DNA of 64,000 nt from an uncultured Synergistales bacterium (lineage in GTDB: Bacteria > Synergistota > Synergistia > Synergistales > Aminobacteriaceae), in assembly GCA_905233565.1 (NCBI GenBank), contig CAJOCL010000003.1, forward strand, positions 1 to 64,000. The letters are read 5' to 3'. Under the pieces are notes generated by a model. It was not told where the DNA came from. It saw only the letters and a program-made list of their open reading frames with translations, and made no database searches. A program made the position numbers and the translations under genes. This document shows positions 17,698 to 26,180 of this stretch, piece after piece; the stretch's first letter is position 1; each line of letters begins with the position of its first letter.

Positions 17698-18711
17698 CTG
17701 AATATGCACCTGTGAGCGTGAGAGCCGTAACAAGAATTACAGGATACGCATTTTGATACTGTGCTTGAGCCTTCAAGAAATTTTAACGGGAGATTTGGTT
17801 CACGGAGTAAAGGCCGTGAGAGTGATAGAAGCTCAATTTTCGTTGTGTCGATAATTTCCTGCATTGTCTCAACGCTTCTTAATCCGCCGACAAGTATTAC
17901 AGGTACATTAACATTTTCCGCAAGCTCAGCAGCAAAATCAAGAAAATAAGCCTCGTTCACATGCGCCCTTATGCCCTGTACTGATGTACCGTTACCGCTG
18001 ACCTCGATAGAATCGATTCCGTTTTCAGCGAGCAGCCTGCAGATTTCGAGGCTTTCTGATTGGGTAAGTCCGCCGTGCATGAAGTCGCTTGAGTTGATTT
18101 TTGTCATAACGTGAAGGGCAGTTCTCTTTTATTCCTTTGAGTATGTCTATGATTATTCTTGAACGCCTTAGAGCATCGCCGCCGTAAGAATCATTCCTGT
18201 GATTTACTCTCGGACTTATAAAACGGCTCAGGAAAAAGAAATGTGCAGCATGAATCTGTACGCCGTCAAACCCTGCCTTTTCTGCCCTTACTGCTGCCTG
18301 AATGAACATATCCGTAACCTGCCTGATTTCGCTTTCGGTCATCTGATCGGGTTCTGCCTGCTGAGTTAAACCGTTCGGAAGTTTTCTGTAATATGCTCCG
18401 AGTGCAAGCTGAATAATTGCCGGACATTCAGCGGAATGAATTACATCTGCAAGTTTTCTGTACTGCGGGATTAAGTCATCGCGTGATAGTTTCATTGCGC
18501 CGTGAATGTAATAATCATCGTCCGAAATGTCCGTAAAACCTACGATTACCGCTCCTATTCCTCCGTTTGCCAATTCCCCGTAAATTTCGTAAGCCTCACT
18601 GCTTATTGAGCCGTCAAATTCCGCGATACCTTCCCAAATTGCCGAACGTATTAACCTGTTTTTCATGTTGATGTGATTTAATTTGACTGCTTCAAATATT
18701 TTTCTGCTCAT
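17694..18711 (-). pseudogene. NADH:flavin oxidoreductase (OYE family), frameshifted
   Basis: Old-yellow-enzyme-like FMN oxidoreductase split over two frames. The first part (18711 to about 18107) carries RLIRSAIWEGIAEFDG, the HAAHFFFLSRFISPRVNHR active-site region and the NDSYGGDALRRSR motif. The second part (about 18107 to 17694) resumes with MTKINSSDF, then VPVILVGGLRS, LSRPLLREPNLP and a CVSCNSC cluster-like motif. The frames join at a spot missing two bases, or carrying one extra, near 18106. Joined, they give about 338 residues, the normal length, with no other lesion. A genuine recent mutation or a sequencing error are both possible. It is coupled downstream to the hydrolase gene. Confidence 0.8.
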
Positions 18712-18781
18712 TAATTTTCACTCCTGTATTGAATTTTTACAGGGCGATATTATAATTACCTGCAAAAAAAAATGAAGTATG

Positions 18782-18793
18782 AAGAAATTTCTT
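18782..18793. promoter_or_regulatory. 12-bp perfect palindrome between oxidoreductase and HxlR gene
   Basis: AAGAAATTTCTT lies in the 150-base divergent gap, between a minus-strand TATAAT-like box (about 18750-18755) and the HxlR start. It is a reasonable candidate operator for the neighbouring HxlR protein. That is inference only, because a short AT-rich palindrome can arise by chance. Confidence 0.35.
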
Positions 18794-18862
18794 AGCAGCT
18801 ACAAAATTTATACTTATAAAAATATGAAATATAGAAAATAGAAAGAGAGAAGATGTTTAACA

Positions 18863-19219
18863 ATGCTGCCTGAAAGCGAGAATATTTACGATACGGAATG
18901 TCCGATACTGTATGCAATGAAAATAATCGGCCAGAAGTGGAAATTGCCAATATTATGGTATATTGCCGACTCAGAAAATCAGACGATGAGATATAAAGAA
19001 CTTGAACGGCGTGTAATAGGGATAACGGCAACGATGCTTACAAAGTGCCTGCGCGAACTCGAAGCCGACAGCCTCATTAAACGCAAGCAATACAGCACAA
19101 TTCCGCCTACGGTTGAATACAGCCTTTCAGAACGCGGAAAAACTTTAATTCCTGCACTTGAAAGCGTCTATAAATGGGCAGAAGAGCAGATGTCAAACAA
19201 AAAAATAACCTCCGATTAA
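18863..19219 (+). CDS. HxlR family transcriptional regulator
   Basis: Winged helix-turn-helix regulator of 118 residues, the usual size for single-domain HxlR proteins. The signature CPILYAMKIIGQKWKLPILWYIA opens the DNA-binding domain at residues about 13-35, and the wing region reads TATMLTKCLRELEADSLIKRKQY followed by VEYSLSERGKTL. Such proteins often respond to electrophiles or redox stress and regulate a divergent oxidoreductase, and here the divergent neighbour is an OYE-type flavin oxidoreductase. The ribosome site is weak (AGAGAAGA). The stop codon overlaps the rpsT terminator hairpin. Confidence 0.88.
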   Translation: MLPESENIYDTECPILYAMKIIGQKWKLPILWYIADSENQTMRYKELERRVIGITATMLTKCLRELEADSLIKRKQYSTIPPTVEYSLSERGKTLIPALESVYKWAEEQMSNKKITSD

Positions 19220-19229
19220 ATTTCGGAGG
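19199..19229 (-). terminator. Rho-independent terminator of rpsT
   Basis: On the minus strand a seven-pair CCTCCGA/TCGGAGG stem (19208-19214 with 19222-19228) is followed by TTATTTTTTT. It lies behind rpsT and overlaps the last codons of the convergent HxlR gene. Confidence 0.85.
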
Positions 19230-19253
19230 CATTAAAGTCTGTGATTAATATTA

Positions 19254-19520
19254 TTATGCGTTCATGGCTTTCATTCGGCGCGACATTAATTCTTTTCGTC
19301 TTGCGGCGGTGTTGCGGTGCATTACGCCTTTTACTACTGCTTTGTCAATAACGCTCTGTGCAGTATTGAAACTCTTTACGGCTTCTTCGTTATTCCCGGA
19401 AGCTGCGGCCTCAAGTACACGCTTTACGGCAGTTTTGCATCTTGAAGCCCAGTATTTGTTATACAGTCTGTTGCGCTCAGCTATTCTTACGCGTCTTTCT
19501 GCGGATTTCTTATTTGGCAT
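19254..19520 (-). CDS. rpsT: 30S ribosomal protein S20
   Basis: Small-subunit protein that binds 16S rRNA early in assembly. The 88-residue basic helical protein begins MPNKKSAERRVRIAERNR and ends in the typical HRNTAARRKELMSRR stretch. The start has a well-placed GGAG site (minus strand, about 19527). The gene sits alone, downstream of the tRNA-Leu gene on the same strand and followed by its own terminator. Confidence 0.96.
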   Translation of the reverse strand: MPNKKSAERRVRIAERNRLYNKYWASRCKTAVKRVLEAAASGNNEEAVKSFNTAQSVIDKAVVKGVMHRNTAARRKELMSRRMKAMNA

Positions 19521-19544
19521 TATATTCTCCTGCTTCTATAGTGA

Positions 19545-19630
19545 TGGTGCCGGAGGGGAGACTCGAACTCCCACAGAGTTGCCCCCGGCGGATTTTGAGT
19601 CCGCTGCGTCTACCATTCCGCCACTCCGGC
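19545..19630 (-). tRNA. tRNA-Leu (CAA)
   Basis: The 86-base molecule has acceptor stem GCCGGAG/CTCCGGC, an encoded CCA end, an anticodon loop CTCAAAA (anticodon CAA), the long variable arm of class II tRNAs and a GTTCGAGTC T-loop. It is on the minus strand, upstream of rpsT. Confidence 0.96.
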
Positions 19631-19773
19631 AATAAATGACTGTGCATAAAATACACTCGGTTTATAATTTTGTCAAATGGTCTAACGAATGAAAATATTT
19701 TGCAGGAACACATTTACAAGGGCACAACAAAAAGGCAAAGACTGTGTTATAATATTCTCGATATATAAAATTG

Positions 19774-19870
19774 TGCACACGACATACTTTGTCTTTTATC
19801 TTTGCCTATATTTACATTAAACATCATATAAATTATATCATATGGCAAAGCGGGCTTGTTGTTGTGTGCA
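19774..19870 (+). promoter_or_regulatory. Foldable 5' leader upstream of a small secreted protein
   Basis: A ten-pair outer stem (TGCACACGAC 19774-19783 with GTTGTGTGCA 19861-19870, one G-U pair) encloses a seven-pair stem (CTTTGCC 19800-19806 with GGCAAAG 19844-19850). The inner stem extends by three pairs past a bulged T. An AT-rich apical part completes the fold. A TATAAT box lies at 19748-19753 and the AGGAGGTG ribosome site follows at 19893. It matches no riboswitch I recognise. A cis-regulatory RNA is an inference from the nested pairing. Confidence 0.4.
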
Positions 19871-19908
19871 AATTTTCTTTAATCAATCATTCAGGAGGTG
19901 TCCCTTTA

Positions 19909-20277
19909 ATGAAGAAGTATAAGTTGTTTTTCTTATGTCTTCTGTCAGTTCTCGTTTTTACTGCGTTCGGATCCGGTACAGCTTTTGCCCGGTGGAAAAG
20001 CTATTCATTCCATAATCACAGCGGCCGTATCATCAAGTATCTCTATATCACCAGCTCTGGTAGCGGCGATTGGGGAGGAGATCTTCTCGGAAGCGAGGTT
20101 CTTGGCAGTGGTGATAGTGTATCATTACGGTATAACGATGATGTTCGCTTTTTCGATGTCAAAGTAGTATTCTCTGACGGCTCTGACGTAACTTTCTGGA
20201 AAGCCGATTATAAAAACGTGTGGAGAAAAACAATATTCCACAGGGGCGGTACTACCTACACATTAAGCAGCAATTAG
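19909..20277 (+). CDS. Small secreted protein, unknown function
   Basis: The 122-residue product has a clear signal peptide (MKKYKLFFLCLLSVLVFTAF, cleavage expected near residue 25 after AFA). The mature part of about 97 residues is beta-rich. It carries a spaced pattern NHSGRIIKYLYITSSGSGDWGGDLLG, then a GDSVSLRY step, FFDVKVVFSDGSDVTFWKADY and a TYTLSSN end. I have met this LYxxxSxxxxWGxDxLG layout in small periplasmic proteins of other Gram-negatives, but I know no function. The start at 19909 is fixed by AGGAGGTG eight bases upstream. It is monocistronic, behind a long foldable leader and before a hairpin terminator. Confidence 0.8.
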   Translation: MKKYKLFFLCLLSVLVFTAFGSGTAFARWKSYSFHNHSGRIIKYLYITSSGSGDWGGDLLGSEVLGSGDSVSLRYNDDVRFFDVKVVFSDGSDVTFWKADYKNVWRKTIFHRGGTTYTLSSN

Positions 20278-20296
20278 TTATAAAGTCCCGACAACA

Positions 20297-20339
20297 AAAG
20301 TCTCCCCATGCTTATATCAAAGAGGAGACTTTAACTTTT
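20297..20339. terminator. Bidirectional hairpin terminator
   Basis: A nine-pair stem AAAGTCTCC/GGAGACTTT (20297-20305 with 20324-20332) with an 18-base loop lies between the convergent secreted-protein and manC genes. T-rich runs follow on both strands, though neither is long. Confidence 0.65.
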
Positions 20340-20344
20340 ACTGT

Positions 20345-21406
20345 CTATATTATATCCTTCATTCCGTTGTCTTTCAGGAATTTAACGACATTCCTGACTT
20401 CCTGAGATGCTCCCCGCCTCGTTATGAAAAGCGTATCGGGCGTATCAATCACGACAATATCATTGACCATGTTCAGCACCGTCAATTTTCCCATTGAATG
20501 AACAAAACAGTTGTGAGCGTCAAGAATTACGGAATTTCCCTCAATGACATTATGATTTTCATCACACTCAAGAACATCTTCGTGAAGTGCATCCCATGAA
20601 CCGACATCGGACCAGCCGGAATTTACGAGGGGAACAACGGCTACTTTTTCGGCTTTTTCCATGACGGCATTGTCGAAAGAAATACTTTTAACGTTCTTGA
20701 AATTTGCGCGGATATTTCCATTCATGGCCGTTGAGAATAATTCAGGGTCAGAATGTTCAAGTTCAGAATACAATCTCTCGGGCGTAAAGATAAATATTCC
20801 CCCGTTCCAGAGATAAACGCCCTCAGATAAATATTTCTGTGCAGTCCTTAGATCCGGTTTTTCAACGAACGCTTCAGCTTCATAATATCCCCCGTCAAAT
20901 TCACAGCCCTGTTTAATATATCCGAATCCTGTTTCGGGTCTTACGGGAGCAATTCCAAGAGTAGCAATAAAGCCGTCACGCGCTGCCTTTACGCCGGTTT
21001 TCAAAGCGTTAGTGAAAGTTTTTATGTTGCGTATGAAACTATCGCTGGGAACAACGATAAAAACATCATCATCACATGCCCCCTGTAATTTAAGCTCTTC
21101 AACGGCAAGCAATATCGCCGGAGCCGTACTCTTTGCGCATGGCTCTTCAATTATGAAATTCTCAGGCAGGTTATCATCACCGAAAATTTCGCATGACTGC
21201 GACATGACTAAATCATGCCATTTTGAACCTGATATAACACGCAGATATTCAAGAGGTATCATGTTCACCATTCTCAGGGCAGTATTTTGTAACAGTGTCT
21301 TGTCGCCGTGAAGCCTGAGAAACTGTTTCGGGAAATTCTCGCGGGACAGAGGCCACAATCTTGTTCCGCTTCCTCCGCTCAATATAAGCCCGTAAATATT
21401 GCTCAT
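20345..21406 (-). CDS. manC: Mannose-1-phosphate guanylyltransferase
   Basis: Makes GDP-mannose from mannose-1-phosphate and GTP for surface glycans. The nucleotide-binding signature LILSGGSGTRLWPLSR is at residues about 6-21 and FPKQFL follows. FVEKPD, LWNGGIFIF and the late NSGWSDVGSWDAL are all typical. At 353 residues it is the guanylyltransferase domain alone, without the fused isomerase domain of bifunctional ManC/AlgA proteins. The start at 21406 matches the family. The GDP-mannose made here can feed the fucose branch through fcl at 2270-3199. Confidence 0.92.
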   Translation of the reverse strand: MSNIYGLILSGGSGTRLWPLSRENFPKQFLRLHGDKTLLQNTALRMVNMIPLEYLRVISGSKWHDLVMSQSCEIFGDDNLPENFIIEEPCAKSTAPAILLAVEELKLQGACDDDVFIVVPSDSFIRNIKTFTNALKTGVKAARDGFIATLGIAPVRPETGFGYIKQGCEFDGGYYEAEAFVEKPDLRTAQKYLSEGVYLWNGGIFIFTPERLYSELEHSDPELFSTAMNGNIRANFKNVKSISFDNAVMEKAEKVAVVPLVNSGWSDVGSWDALHEDVLECDENHNVIEGNSVILDAHNCFVHSMGKLTVLNMVNDIVVIDTPDTLFITRRGASQEVRNVVKFLKDNGMKDII

Positions 21407-21407
21407 C

Positions 21408-22322
21408 TTAATTAACCTGCTGAGGCTCACCGCTCTTTAGCATTTTAGTGATACTCGTTGAAAGCAGCGGAATCGGATCAACGAACTGACCGCCGAGTAT
21501 CAAACTGTAATGAAGGTGTGGGCCAGTAACTCTTCCTGTTGCTCCTGATTTTGCGATAACCTGTCCTTTTTCGATTTTGTCGCCTTTTTTTACGAGTATT
21601 TTGCTCAGGTGAAAGAAAGCTGTTATTACCCCGTTCCCTGAATCAATATAGACGCTTCCTCCCGCGTAATAGTGAAATCCTGCAAGCAGTACAGTTCCTG
21701 CGAATGGTGCGCGAACGTTCGTTCCAGTTACTGCCCTGATGTCTGCACCGTTGTGTCCTGCTCTGGGCTGACCGTTGTAAATCCTGCTTTTTCCGTAACT
21801 GCTTGTTAAAGTTATGCTGCTTAACGGTGGCTGAGGAGGTGTAGTCCATTTTCTTGGTACTGTCATCGTTCTCAACGCAGCGCCTATCATTTTTGATTCA
21901 TTGCGTATTCTCGGCATTTCTTTTTTCGGGGGGTTAACCATTTTAGGACTTACGGTTAAATTTTCTTTCGGGTACTGCCTTGCCCTGAGCAATATATTTC
22001 CTGATGCCCTGTATTTTTTACCGCCCTGTATAAATTCAAATAATATCTTGTAAGTTCCCGGCTTAACGTTCCTCACGTCAGAGCCTAAAAGCCCGTAGGA
22101 AATTATCCCGGCTCCTCCCTGTTCAACGTTTAACGCTATACTCCTGTTCATCCACGTAACTATCGGATTTGTATACGCTGCCGTTGACGTTACGGAGACC
22201 GCGAAAGCCTGCCCTATGTCCCAGCTTGCCGGGAAATTTACCCATGATGAAGCATATGATGATTTTGCCGTTAATAGCAGTAAAAATAAAATCGCAGCAT
22301 ATAATTTTTTTATCTTTATCAT
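21408..22322 (-). CDS. M23 family metallopeptidase, secreted
   Basis: Periplasmic zinc endopeptidase of the lysostaphin/LytM type, likely cutting or regulating peptidoglycan cross-bridges. A signal peptide covers residues 1 to about 24. A beta-rich N-terminal domain precedes the C-terminal M23 domain (about 190-290) with HNGADI (HxxxD) and GPHLHYSL (HxH), so all zinc ligands are present. The start at 22322 is chosen because AGGAG lies eight bases upstream; a GTG at 22331 would overlap that site. The gene overlaps the end of the nucleoside phosphorylase region by spacing only, forming an operon with manC. Confidence 0.87.
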   Translation of the reverse strand: MIKIKKLYAAILFLLLLTAKSSYASSWVNFPASWDIGQAFAVSVTSTAAYTNPIVTWMNRSIALNVEQGGAGIISYGLLGSDVRNVKPGTYKILFEFIQGGKKYRASGNILLRARQYPKENLTVSPKMVNPPKKEMPRIRNESKMIGAALRTMTVPRKWTTPPQPPLSSITLTSSYGKSRIYNGQPRAGHNGADIRAVTGTNVRAPFAGTVLLAGFHYYAGGSVYIDSGNGVITAFFHLSKILVKKGDKIEKGQVIAKSGATGRVTGPHLHYSLILGGQFVDPIPLLSTSITKMLKSGEPQQVN

Positions 22323-22327
22323 ATATT

Positions 22328-23149
22328 TCACTCCTGATTTAACTTGTCGATGATTGAAATTATGATTTCTGCGAGTTTATCTGAAAATTTTTCCATAACT
22401 TCAAGAACTTCTTGAGCCGTTAAAGTTTTGTCCGGCTCAATCCCTGCGGCCATGTTCGCAACGCATGAAAGCCCCGTAACCTTCATACCCATAGCATTAG
22501 CAGTTATCACTTCTGGAACTGTAGACATTCCGACCAGGTCAGCACCTAATATTCTAAGCATGTTTATTTCAGCCGGCGTTTCAAATGAAGGACCTGACAT
22601 CGCCGCATAAACTCCCTTTTTCAATCCAATTTCAGAAGAAAGAAAATCAAGAATTTTTGAATCATAAGTGTGTGTCATATCCGGGAATCTTTCGTTCCAT
22701 CTGTCCTCGTTCGGACCTGAAAGCGGATTCGATCCCATTAAATTAATGTGATCTTTCATTGCTATTATGTCTCCGGGATTGTATGACCTGTTTATGGCTC
22801 CTGAAGCGTTAGTTGCTATATATTCCTTAACTCCCATCATTCCGGCTATGCGTGTCGGGAAAGTTACAGCTTTCATTGAATAACCTTCATAACAATGTAT
22901 TCTGCCCTGAAGGAGAATGACGGGTCTTCCATGAATTTGGCCGATTATGATTTTTCCTGCATGTCCGGGAGCCGTTGAACCCGGCCAGTTCGGAATATCA
23001 CGGGCGTAAATCTGTACGCTGTCTTTGACCATGTCCGCAATGCCTCCGAGCCCAGAACCTGCCACTATTGCCGTTTTAGGCTTGAAGTGAGTGAATTTTT
23101 GTATATATTCTAACGTTTGTTGAGCATATCCGTAGCTGTAATCTGACAT
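22328..23149 (-). CDS. Purine nucleoside phosphorylase
   Basis: Cleaves inosine, guanosine or related nucleosides with phosphate to base plus ribose-1-phosphate, in purine salvage. The 273-residue sequence belongs to the trimeric PNP/MTAP family: GSGLGG phosphate loop (about 32-37), RIHCYEGY, TNASGAIN, GPSFETPAEI, and the purine-site GADLVGMSTVPEVITANAMG. The Glu and Asn of typical 6-oxopurine enzymes look conserved. It is the first gene of a minus-strand run with the M23 peptidase and manC, which have unrelated functions. Confidence 0.93.
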   Translation of the reverse strand: MSDYSYGYAQQTLEYIQKFTHFKPKTAIVAGSGLGGIADMVKDSVQIYARDIPNWPGSTAPGHAGKIIIGQIHGRPVILLQGRIHCYEGYSMKAVTFPTRIAGMMGVKEYIATNASGAINRSYNPGDIIAMKDHINLMGSNPLSGPNEDRWNERFPDMTHTYDSKILDFLSSEIGLKKGVYAAMSGPSFETPAEINMLRILGADLVGMSTVPEVITANAMGMKVTGLSCVANMAAGIEPDKTLTAQEVLEVMEKFSDKLAEIIISIIDKLNQE

Positions 23150-23238
23150 GAAAATTTAACCACTTTTCTAATTTTATTTTTCAATCATTCTAGCATAAGG
23201 CCATGTTACAATTAAAAAAAGAGGGGGGAAATTTTCAA

Positions 23239-23649
23239 GTGTCAGAAAAACAAGAAAGAGCCGTAGAACTGAAAAACAGAAAGGGCGATGCACATTATAA
23301 CTGCTGTCAGGCTGTAGCATGTGTCTTCAGTGAAGAGACTGGAATCAGCGAAGATGTGTTAAAGAGAATCGGCGCTGGATTCGGTCTTGGAATGGGCGGA
23401 ATGGAAGCAACCTGCGGAGCTTTATGCGGCGCCCAAATGGTATTTGGCTTAATGAAATATCAGGGTAAACCCATAAGGAACGAAGCAAAAGAACTTTACA
23501 ATAAATTTACGGAAAAATGCGGGGCATCAATATGCCGTGAAATTAAGGGAACAGGAACGGGGAAAGTATTATGCTCATGCGATGACTGCGTCAGAAACGC
23601 CGTAGAAATCCTTGAAACGTATTTTAATAAAAATCAAGGACTGTGCTAA
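23239..23649 (+). CDS. C_GCAxxG_C_C family redox protein
   Basis: Small cysteine-rich protein of a family named for its spaced motif. Here it reads [10 protein letters not shown] (about 17-26), then [17 protein letters not shown] and CSCDDCV. The cysteines suggest metal or cluster binding, and the family is common in anaerobes, but its biochemical role is not settled. A GTG start at 23239 is favoured because a GAGGGGGG site precedes it at 23221-23228. An ATG at 23203 in the same frame has no ribosome site. It diverges from the nucleoside phosphorylase gene and precedes rpmG by 47 bases. Confidence 0.85.
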   Translation: MSEKQERAVELKNRKGDAHYNCCQAVACVFSEETGISEDVLKRIGAGFGLGMGGMEATCGALCGAQMVFGLMKYQGKPIRNEAKELYNKFTEKCGASICREIKGTGTGKVLCSCDDCVRNAVEILETYFNKNQGLC

Positions 23650-23696
23650 AATATTTCCTGTTTTTGTATTTTCATGTGAAAGGAATTAATTTCAGA

Positions 23697-23846
23697 ATGG
23701 CAGATATAATCGGACTCACTTGTACACAGTGCAAGAGACGCAATTACACAACGACAGTCAACAAAAAGAAACAGGCAAAGAAACTTGAACTCAAGAAGTA
23801 TTGCAAGTGGTGCAAGGCTTCAGTTTTGCACAAAGAATCAAAGTAG
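23697..23846 (+). CDS. rpmG: 50S ribosomal protein L33
   Basis: Small large-subunit protein of 49 residues with the zinc-ribbon cysteine pairs CTQC and CKWC, a C-plus paralogue. The sequence [22 protein letters not shown] is typical. An AAAGGA site lies upstream of the ATG at 23697. The gene opens the conserved run rpmG, tRNA-Trp, secE, nusG, rplK, rplA, rplJ, rplL. Confidence 0.95.
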   Translation: MADIIGLTCTQCKRRNYTTTVNKKKQAKKLELKKYCKWCKASVLHKESK

Positions 23847-23897
23847 TATTGCCAAAGTGTTAAACCTGTTGTAGAATTTACCGCGTAATATTCACGC

Positions 23898-23973
23898 AGG
23901 TCCGTGGCTCAATTGGCAGAGCACTGGTCTCCAAAACCGGGGGCTGCAGGTTCGAGTCCTGCCGGGCCTGCCA
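23898..23973 (+). tRNA. tRNA-Trp (CCA)
   Basis: The 76-base tRNA has acceptor stem AGGTCCG/CGGGCCT, an encoded CCA end, D-loop GGCTCAATTGGCAGAGC, anticodon loop CTCCAAA (anticodon CCA) and T-arm GCAGGTTCGAGTCCTGC. Its place between rpmG and secE is conserved in many bacteria. Confidence 0.97.
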
Positions 23974-24001
23974 TTTTTTTATGAGGATAAGACAAAGCAA
24001 A

Positions 24002-24217
24002 ATGGCAAAATCAGCAACTGAGAAACCCACAAAAATGTCTTCGCTCATGAACTTTATCAGGGAAGCCAAAGCCGAACTCAAAAAAGTTACATGGCCGACG
24101 CGCAGACAAATATGGTACTGGACATTAGTAGTGATAGTTTTTACGCTTTGTGTATCGCTGTATCTGGGACTGATTGATTTTCTTCTTGCGTGGCTTTTCA
24201 GCGCGCTCTTGGGTTAA
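24002..24217 (+). CDS. secE: Preprotein translocase subunit SecE
   Basis: Essential small subunit of the SecYEG channel in the inner membrane. The 71-residue, single-span form has the conserved amphipathic helix with FIREAKAELKKVTWPTRRQIW followed by one transmembrane segment (about 42-62). The start at 24002 (MAKSATEKP) gives the usual length; an in-frame ATG at 23981 lies only eight bases after the tRNA. It precedes nusG by nine bases, as in most bacteria. Confidence 0.94.
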   Translation: MAKSATEKPTKMSSLMNFIREAKAELKKVTWPTRRQIWYWTLVVIVFTLCVSLYLGLIDFLLAWLFSALLG

Positions 24218-24226
24218 CGTGTCATC

Positions 24227-24763
24227 ATGCCTGGCGAACGTAAATGGTATGTTGTTCAGACATATGCAAGCTACGAAAAAAGAGTTAAAGACGACCTGAC
24301 GCAGAGAATCAAGGCCATGAATATGCAGGATAAAATATTCAATGTCTTGATTCCCACTGAGACAAGCATAGTCGTCAAGGACGGAAAAAGCCGCGAGATT
24401 ACACGGAAACTTTATCCGGGATATGTAATGATTGAAATGATGCTCGATGAGCAGTCATGGTACACGGTCAGGCATACGCCGGGAGTAACGGGTTTTATCG
24501 GCGCAGGTACTCACCCGATGCCGCTCTCAAGAGAGGAAGTAGACAGGATTATGTCCGGCATGAAAAAGGCCGAAGACAGCCCGAAGGTTGAAATTGACCT
24601 CAAGCCGGGCGATACGGTCAGGGTAATAGCCGAAGGGGACATGAAAGGATTTACCGGCCCGGTTATAGAAATCAACGTTAAGAAGGGCAGAGTTAAATTC
24701 AAGAGTGAAATACTCGGCGGTTCAGTACTTGAGACGGATTACAAAGCCTTAGAAAAAATATAG
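24227..24763 (+). CDS. nusG: Transcription termination/antitermination protein NusG
   Basis: RNA-polymerase-binding factor that affects pausing and Rho termination and links transcription to translation. The 178-residue protein has the NGN domain with KWYVVQTYASYEKRV and LYPGYVMIEM, then WYTVRHTPGVTGFIG. A C-terminal KOW domain follows with GDTVRVIAEGDMKGFTGPV (about 125-178). It lies in the standard place between secE and rplK. Confidence 0.97.
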   Translation: MPGERKWYVVQTYASYEKRVKDDLTQRIKAMNMQDKIFNVLIPTETSIVVKDGKSREITRKLYPGYVMIEMMLDEQSWYTVRHTPGVTGFIGAGTHPMPLSREEVDRIMSGMKKAEDSPKVEIDLKPGDTVRVIAEGDMKGFTGPVIEINVKKGRVKFKSEILGGSVLETDYKALEKI

Positions 24764-24811
24764 GGCAATAAAACAGAAACAGAAACGAAACAGAAAGGAA
24801 AAATTTTTATC

Positions 24812-25237
24812 ATGGCTAAGAAAGTAGTTGGGCAGGTAAAGTTACAGTTACCGGCCGGAAAAGCAACACCCGCACCCCCTGTAGGCCCCGCGTTAGGCCA
24901 GCACGGTGTAAATATTATGGAGTTCTGCAAGCAGTTCAACGCTAAAACTTCGGATCAGGCCGGCTTAATCATTCCGGCAGTAATAACTGTCTATGCTGAC
25001 AGAAGTTTCACGTTTGAGCTGAAAACTCCCCCCGCAGCAGTACTGCTTAAAAAGGCTGTAGGGATTGAGTCAGGTTCAGGAGTTCCGAATAAAACAAAGG
25101 TCGGCAAGATTGCACGTTCAAAAGTCAAGGAGATTGCCGAACTTAAAATGAAGGATCTCAACGCAAATGACGTTGAAGCAGCCATGCGCATGATTGAAGG
25201 CACGGCACGCTCAATGGGTCTTGACGTAGTGGATTAA
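24812..25237 (+). CDS. rplK: 50S ribosomal protein L11
   Basis: Large-subunit protein at the GTPase-associated centre, needed for RelA and factor functions. The 141 residues carry the typical opening [36 protein letters not shown] and the C-terminal rRNA-binding part with the [11 protein letters not shown] loop. An AAAGGAAAA site precedes the ATG. It forms an operon with rplA. Confidence 0.97.
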   Translation: MAKKVVGQVKLQLPAGKATPAPPVGPALGQHGVNIMEFCKQFNAKTSDQAGLIIPAVITVYADRSFTFELKTPPAAVLLKKAVGIESGSGVPNKTKVGKIARSKVKEIAELKMKDLNANDVEAAMRMIEGTARSMGLDVVD

Positions 25238-25302
25238 TTCACGGACTCACGGAATAAGCGGAAGGGTAAATCAGCCCGTTAATTACCGCAGGAGGTAAGA
25301 TA

Positions 25303-26007
25303 ATGAAGAGAAGCAAGAGATACAGGGAAGCAGCCGCCAAGATCGAAGAAGGGAAATTATACGGCCTTCGTGAGGCAGTTGACTTATTCAAACAGATAGC
25401 AACGGCAAAATTCAATGAGAGCATTGAAGTACACGTTCGTTTAGGAATTGACCCCAGACACGCAGACCAGCAGGTCAGAAGCACGGTTTCGCTGCCGCAC
25501 GGTACTGGTATAACAAAGAAAGTTCTCGTTATTACTCAGGGCGAAAAGATTAAAGAGGCTCAGGACGCAGGGGCTGACATAGTCGGCGGAGATGACATAG
25601 TGCAGCAGATTCAGGGCGGATTCATGGATTTTGACGCGGTAATCGCAACGCCCGATATGATGAAATCAGTAGGCCGTCTGGGCAAAGTCTTAGGCCCTCG
25701 CGGTTTAATGCCCAGCGCAAAGACAGGGACTGTAACTTTTGAACTTGCAAATGCCGTCAAAGAAATCAAGGCAGGGCGTGTCGAGTTCAGAGCCGACAAG
25801 ACCGGAATTACGCATAACGCCGTAGGACGCAGGGATTTTTCTGCTGATGAGCTTTTTGACAACGTCAAAGCGCTTTTACAGGCGATATACAGGGCAAGAC
25901 CGGCATCCGTCAAGGGTACTTACGTTCGCAGTATAGCTATTGCTCCTACAATGGGGCCCGGAATTTCTGTTGACCCGGCACTGGCTCAGAAAGAATTAGC
26001 ACTGTAA
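25303..26007 (+). CDS. rplA: 50S ribosomal protein L1
   Basis: Large-subunit stalk protein and, in many bacteria, a translational repressor of its own operon. The 234 residues include [13 protein letters not shown] near the start, the [15 protein letters not shown] block, [19 protein letters not shown] and a late [13 protein letters not shown]. An AGGAGG site is seven bases upstream. Repression by L1 binding to the rplK leader is known elsewhere; I did not identify its site here. Confidence 0.97.
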   Translation: MKRSKRYREAAAKIEEGKLYGLREAVDLFKQIATAKFNESIEVHVRLGIDPRHADQQVRSTVSLPHGTGITKKVLVITQGEKIKEAQDAGADIVGGDDIVQQIQGGFMDFDAVIATPDMMKSVGRLGKVLGPRGLMPSAKTGTVTFELANAVKEIKAGRVEFRADKTGITHNAVGRRDFSADELFDNVKALLQAIYRARPASVKGTYVRSIAIAPTMGPGISVDPALAQKELAL

Positions 26008-26035
26008 AAATTTTTCGTTCGTAAGCAGATATATA

Positions 26036-26153
26036 AATTAATTCCGAAGACGGCAGGAGCTTTTACGCTTAATAATTAACAAATCCTGCTCAGGAGTGAG
26101 ATAAACTGAGAGTAAGAATGCTCCTCCTGTGTTATTATGGGGGAGCATTTTTT
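26036..26153 (+). promoter_or_regulatory. L10 leader RNA with attenuator
   Basis: The 173-base gap before rplJ contains the conserved CCGAAGACGGCAGGAGC element (26044-26060) and a matching TCCTGC later on, as in the L10 leader that binds the L10/L12 complex. An attenuator hairpin (26117-26153) follows. Excess L10 is expected to favour termination before rplJ. Confidence 0.8.
26117..26153 (+). terminator. Attenuator terminator in front of rplJ
   Basis: The stem AATGCTCC (26117-26124) pairs with GGAGCATT (26142-26149), extends by a few further pairs, and is followed by six T residues (26148-26153). Lying inside the L10 leader before the coding sequence, it fits conditional termination rather than an operon end. 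Confidence 0.85.
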
Positions 26154-26180
26154 GAGGCTTAAAGGAGGTGAAAAGAAAAA

